This document shows, piece by piece, positions 61,053-64,000 of a stretch of 64,000 nucleotides of DNA. Under the pieces are notes generated by a model, which worked only from the letters and a program-made list of their open reading frames with translations, had not been told where the DNA came from and searched no databases. How positions within the stretch are numbered: position 1 is the stretch's first letter; each line of letters begins with the position of its first letter. The translations under genes and the position numbers were made by a program. This DNA is from CAVSWT01 sp963775245 (lineage in GTDB: Bacteria > Bacteroidota > Ignavibacteria > Ignavibacteriales > Ignavibacteriaceae): positions 372,001 to 436,000 of the forward strand of contig CAVZID010000040.1 in the NCBI GenBank assembly GCA_963775245.1. Direction: 5' to 3'.

Positions 61053-62010
61053 GATGTCTTCCTGTTAATGAAGTAAATAAATCGTCCAGAGTTTTCTTCC
61101 GGCTTTCAAAATTCTTTAGCTGAATATTTTTTGATTTTAGGTAATTTAAAAATTCCGGTAGTTCTGTATCAAGATTATTAATTACTAATGTTCCTTTTTC
61201 ATTTGCATCATCCCAATCAATTTTGAAAGGAGAAGCATTCTTAATTAAGGAACTTACTTGATGATAATTTCCTTCAGCTACAAACTCAATTATTTTTTCG
61301 CTGCTTTCATTTAGAATTGATTCTCGGCTGCCTTCCATTAGAATCTTCCCTTTGTCAATGAAGATAATATAATCGCAAAGCTGTTCAGCTTCTTCCATGT
61401 AATGGGTCGTAAGAATCATTGAAGTTTGAGACTGTACTTTCAGCTTTAAAAGTATTGACCAAATTTCTCTTCGTGCATTCGGATCCAGCCCGGTAGTTGG
61501 CTCATCGAGCAATAATATTTTCGGATAATTAAGCAGCGCAATACCTATTGCTAGTTTTTGTCTTTGTCCGCCGGAAAGATTAACCGTATAAGATTTTCTT
61601 TTATCATCAAGCCCAATAAGATTAATTACTTCCTCAATCCTATCATTTCCTAATTCGTAAAAGCTGGCAAAAAGCTTTAGAGTTTCTTCAACATTAAGCT
61701 TATCCATAAATCTAGTTTCCTGCAATGAAAGCCCGATTGCGTAATGAAGCTCGTCTTCATTGCCTTTCCACCTTTTCCCCATAATTAATATTTCACCATC
61801 ATCGGGTTTTTGAATGCCTTCAATCATTTCCACAAGAGTAGTTTTACCAGCTCCATTCGGCCCAAGCAAAGCAGTGAATTGTGCTTTATTAATTTTAAGA
61901 TTTACACCGTTAACTGCTTTAACAACAGTCTTATTGGATCCAAATTTTTTGGAAAATGTTTTATGAATATTATTTACTTCAATTACAGGAATAGAATTAT
62001 CTAATTCGAT
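61042..62010 (-). CDS. ABC exporter ATPase, probable non-standard AUC start
   Basis: The conserved ATPase domain shows Walker A (LLGPNGAGKTT), the Q-loop SLQETRFMDKL, the signature LSGGQRQKLAIG, Walker B ILLLDEPTTGLDP and the H-loop ILTTHYMEEAEQL. A DUF4162-like C-terminal segment follows. A start at TTG 61869 would cut off the residues before Walker A. The same frame is open upstream to 62055 and encodes a normal ABC N terminus (PVIEVNNIHKTFSKKF ... VNGVNLKINKAQFTA), but contains no ATG, GTG or TTG there. CGGAG (62021-62017) lies exactly 6 bases before ATC at 62010-62008, so AUC at 62010 is the best start, giving 322 residues. It energises the permease, whose gene overlaps by 11 bp. Confidence 0.78.
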   Translation of the reverse strand: MELDNSIPVIEVNNIHKTFSKKFGSNKTVVKAVNGVNLKINKAQFTALLGPNGAGKTTLVEMIEGIQKPDDGEILIMGKRWKGNEDELHYAIGLSLQETRFMDKLNVEETLKLFASFYELGNDRIEEVINLIGLDDKRKSYTVNLSGGQRQKLAIGIALLNYPKILLLDEPTTGLDPNARREIWSILLKLKVQSQTSMILTTHYMEEAEQLCDYIIFIDKGKILMEGSRESILNESSEKIIEFVAEGNYHQVSSLIKNASPFKIDWDDANEKGTLVINNLDTELPEFLNYLKSKNIQLKNFESRKKTLDDLFTSLTGRHLDE

Positions 62011-62132
62011 TTTATACTCCGTTTTTTTAGATGCAAAATTAGTGATATAAAAACTTTAATTAAAAAACTATTGTTAACGCGGTTGTAAAAATAAATAAGT
62101 CGTAACTAAGGAAAGATTGTTTAAAGCGCATT

Positions 62133-62168
62133 AAAAAAAGTGAGGCTTACCTTCAATGTGAGCCTCAC
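62133..62168 (-). terminator. Rho-independent terminator of the outer-membrane lipoprotein gene
   Basis: On the minus strand GTGAGGCT and AGCCTCAC (62161-62168 with 62140-62147) form an 8-bp perfect stem with a 13-base loop. It is followed by seven T residues (62139-62133). It begins 22 bp after the stop at 62190. Confidence 0.9.
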
Positions 62169-62189
62169 ACGTGAAAGATTAAAATTATT

Positions 62190-62867
62190 TTAATTCGTAT
62201 ACATTCTTATCCCAACTCCAAAATGCCAGATGCCGTTAGACAAATCATTCCCCAAATATTGATAATCAACTTCCGGGAAAAACTTCAGTTTACTTAATGG
62301 AACACCTATTCCAAAACCAACAGTACGGCTGTTATTGATAAAATCTTCTGTAACGTTATTAATAAAACCATCAAAATCCCCAAACCCGGAACTTTTCATA
62401 TTCCCTACAGAATGGTAAAAATAATAATGTGCAAATGGTTCAAATCCAAATATATCTTTACTTACAGTTGCTCCATATTTTATATATGAATAGTATCCAA
62501 CAAGTCCTGCATAATTAAAATCAACACTTGCATCAAACAAATCAAATATCCTTGGAGTAACTTGATCACGTAAAGATAATTCAACAAATCTTGGGGGATA
62601 CCAACGCAACCCGGTTTCAAGCTGCAAAGGCAAACCAATACCAAGCCCAACCGAAGGAGCAAACGGAAGATTTTTAGATATGTCAACTGATCCCTTGTTT
62701 GATTTGAGTGCAATATCGTCTGCACTGAAAGTTACTGCAACTTTTTTAGGTTCCAAAGTTTTTCCACTGTAGTAGCTGCTTGAAGCAACACATCCGCTGA
62801 AAATGATTGTTGAAATAAATAAAGCAGTTAGAAATAAAATTTCTTTTTTATATTTAAATATTTTCAA
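62190..62867 (-). CDS. Lipoprotein with beta-barrel-like body, unknown
   Basis: This 225-residue protein has a lipoprotein signal (LFISTIIFSGC, lipobox FSGC). The body consists of alternating amphipathic strands (LQLETGLRWYPPRFVELSLR, DASVDFNYAGLVGYYSYIKY, RTVGFGIGVPLSKLKFFPEV) and ends with an aromatic strand (GIWHFGVGIRMYTN), as in small outer-membrane barrel proteins. It probably sits in the outer membrane; the function is unknown. A terminator follows, and it lies 33 bp after the sorting-domain gene at 62901, so the two may share a transcript. Confidence 0.72.
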   Translation of the reverse strand: MKIFKYKKEILFLTALFISTIIFSGCVASSSYYSGKTLEPKKVAVTFSADDIALKSNKGSVDISKNLPFAPSVGLGIGLPLQLETGLRWYPPRFVELSLRDQVTPRIFDLFDASVDFNYAGLVGYYSYIKYGATVSKDIFGFEPFAHYYFYHSVGNMKSSGFGDFDGFINNVTEDFINNSRTVGFGIGVPLSKLKFFPEVDYQYLGNDLSNGIWHFGVGIRMYTN

Positions 62868-62900
62868 AATAATTACTCCCTTTGGTAAAATAAAAATTAT

Positions 62901-64000
62901 TTATTTTATCAATTCCATCTTTTTAACAGCAACAAAATTGTTTATAGTTAATCTGTAAATGTAGACTCCACTTGCCAGACTTGAAGCATTAAATGTAATA
63001 TTATATTTCCCGGGACTTTTTACTTCATTAACAAGTGCAGTCACTTCTTGTCCCAGAATATTGTAAACTTTTATGCTTACGAATCCGATTTTTTCTAACT
63101 GATAATTTATTGTCGTCGTTGGATTGAAAGGATTAGGAAAGTTCTGGCTTAGGTAATATTTATTTGGTATAGTTTTATCTTTAACACTATTTATAACCTC
63201 GTTATTACCGATTGCAAACCGGAAAACATCATTTGAAGTAATAGTCTTGTTTGTGATTATGTATAAAGTATCACCTTCACCGGGTAAAGGATTTTGACTG
63301 AAGTCAAATTTTATTTCATAAGTTGTTGTTGCATCCGTGGCATTTGTTGGTTGTAAAATTATTGGTTCTGCCCAATCCCATTTTTGATTTCTTGTATTAA
63401 AATTCTCGAATATACGATATGTAGCATGTATTAGTTCATTTGTAACATCATAAATTCTAAATGGAATAACTATTGGATTATTATTCTGGTTTAAAACAGT
63501 ATCGTCGGGATTTACCCAATTTCCATTTGATGTAGTATCCAGATTATTCCAAATAATTTCCCAATCAGATGGTAAAGCTACTTTGTTAGTCCCTATTTCT
63601 GGTGGATAAATAAAAGATACTGTATGATTTAAATTCGGATTATTGAAAGTTGTTTTAGAAGTATCAACATTATTTGGAGAATCTAATATTGTTAGTTTTA
63701 ATCCATCAAATTCCGGAGTTGAAGTACTTTCTTTTAATGGATAGTTTGTAATAACTTTTTTATTATTAACTACATCCGAAATACTAAAAGTTTTGGCTGA
63801 AGTATTTTCATCATTAAATGTTATTTCATAAGTATCAGTTGTTAAATGTGATGAATCTACAATCTGAATATTAAATTCCGGAGTTGCGCTCCCACTGACA
63901 TGAATCATATTGTTAGTAGCATTGTTAGTTTGTGAATAATTTATTGCAAATGGACCTGTTATTTGAGTTGAATCTGTATTACCATCGCTAATTGTTATTT
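62901..64000 (-). CDS. Secreted protein with T9SS sorting domain, truncated by the window edge
   Basis: The frame is open from 62901 to the right edge (64000), so the N terminus is missing; the Met at 63908 is internal. At least 366 residues are present. The body is made of beta-rich repeats (DSSHLTTDTYEITFND, FDFSQNPLPGEGDTLYIIT) and contains an IIWNNLDTTSNGNWVNPDDT stretch. The architecture recalls large secreted proteins of this lineage with repeated DUF-like beta domains. The last 85 residues are a type A sorting domain: QNFPNPFNPTTTINY, VSIKVYNILGQEVTALVNEV, ending VKKMELIK. It should be exported to the surface. The outer-membrane-like lipoprotein gene follows 33 bp downstream. Confidence 0.85.
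   Translation of the reverse strand, partial: ITISDGNTDSTQITGPFAINYSQTNNATNNMIHVSGSATPEFNIQIVDSSHLTTDTYEITFNDENTSAKTFSISDVVNNKKVITNYPLKESTSTPEFDGLKLTILDSPNNVDTSKTTFNNPNLNHTVSFIYPPEIGTNKVALPSDWEIIWNNLDTTSNGNWVNPDDTVLNQNNNPIVIPFRIYDVTNELIHATYRIFENFNTRNQKWDWAEPIILQPTNATDATTTYEIKFDFSQNPLPGEGDTLYIITNKTITSNDVFRFAIGNNEVINSVKDKTIPNKYYLSQNFPNPFNPTTTINYQLEKIGFVSIKVYNILGQEVTALVNEVKSPGKYNITFNASSLASGVYIYRLTINNFVAVKKMELIK

Noticed and set aside
1..64000. CRISPR arrays, tRNA or rRNA genes, insertion sequences
   Set aside because: No regularly spaced 25-40 bp repeats, no tRNA T-loop patterns in plausible folds, and no transposase-like protein was found.

Overview
The window is AT-rich bacterial DNA, most likely from the Ignavibacteria/Melioribacter branch of the Bacteroidota-Chlorobiota group. 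The main evidence is five predicted secreted proteins ending in a C-terminal sorting domain that opens with a PNPFNP motif and closes with a short K-rich strand. This is the type A type IX secretion (T9SS) signal common in those lineages. The assignment is an inference: the window has no rRNA, tRNA or other marker gene.

Layout. 1-7.7 kb: secreted proteins, namely a C39-like peptidase with two compensating frameshifts, a lipoprotein with a single haem-binding site, a sorting-domain protein, and an extracellular multihaem cytochrome with three Ig-like domains. 8.2-15 kb: a GT2 glycosyltransferase, then a five-gene efflux operon (TetR regulator, membrane fusion protein, DHA2 pump, TolC channel, second MFS pump). 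15-20 kb: a MauE-thioredoxin-like protein, two tiny membrane proteins, a secreted GH53 galactanase and an OB-fold lipoprotein. 20-25.6 kb: a GT4 glycosyltransferase, a six-hairpin glycosidase and a metallophosphoesterase. The last two are each preceded by four 6-bp direct repeats with an exact 11-bp period, resembling Pho boxes. 26-30 kb: etfB-etfA-acyl-CoA dehydrogenase behind a perfect palindrome.

30-47.6 kb, all on the minus strand, is a dense signalling block. It holds four PhnD-like periplasmic binding-protein paralogs (one frameshifted) with no ABC permease or ATPase, a TolC protein, two closely related HisKA_2 histidine kinases, a TonB-dependent receptor, a YfiR-like protein, and two large receiver-first PAS kinases. 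Many junctions overlap, so it probably forms one or two operons. It reads as a sensory system joining an outer-membrane receptor and periplasmic ligand binders to a phosphorelay with no DNA-binding output encoded locally.

47.8-57.3 kb is an ion-homeostasis block: KtrA and KtrB potassium uptake, an MscS-type channel, and two CPA-type antiporter-like proteins. One of these is a 1507-residue fusion of an antiporter, a long helical cytoplasmic region, a P-loop NTPase and a winged-helix-like tail. This is the most unusual protein in the window. 57.8-64 kb: a secreted alpha-amylase, an ABC-2 exporter whose ATPase appears to lack a normal start codon, an outer-membrane-like lipoprotein, and a sorting-domain protein cut by the right edge. 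No CRISPR array, insertion sequence, tRNA or rRNA gene was seen.
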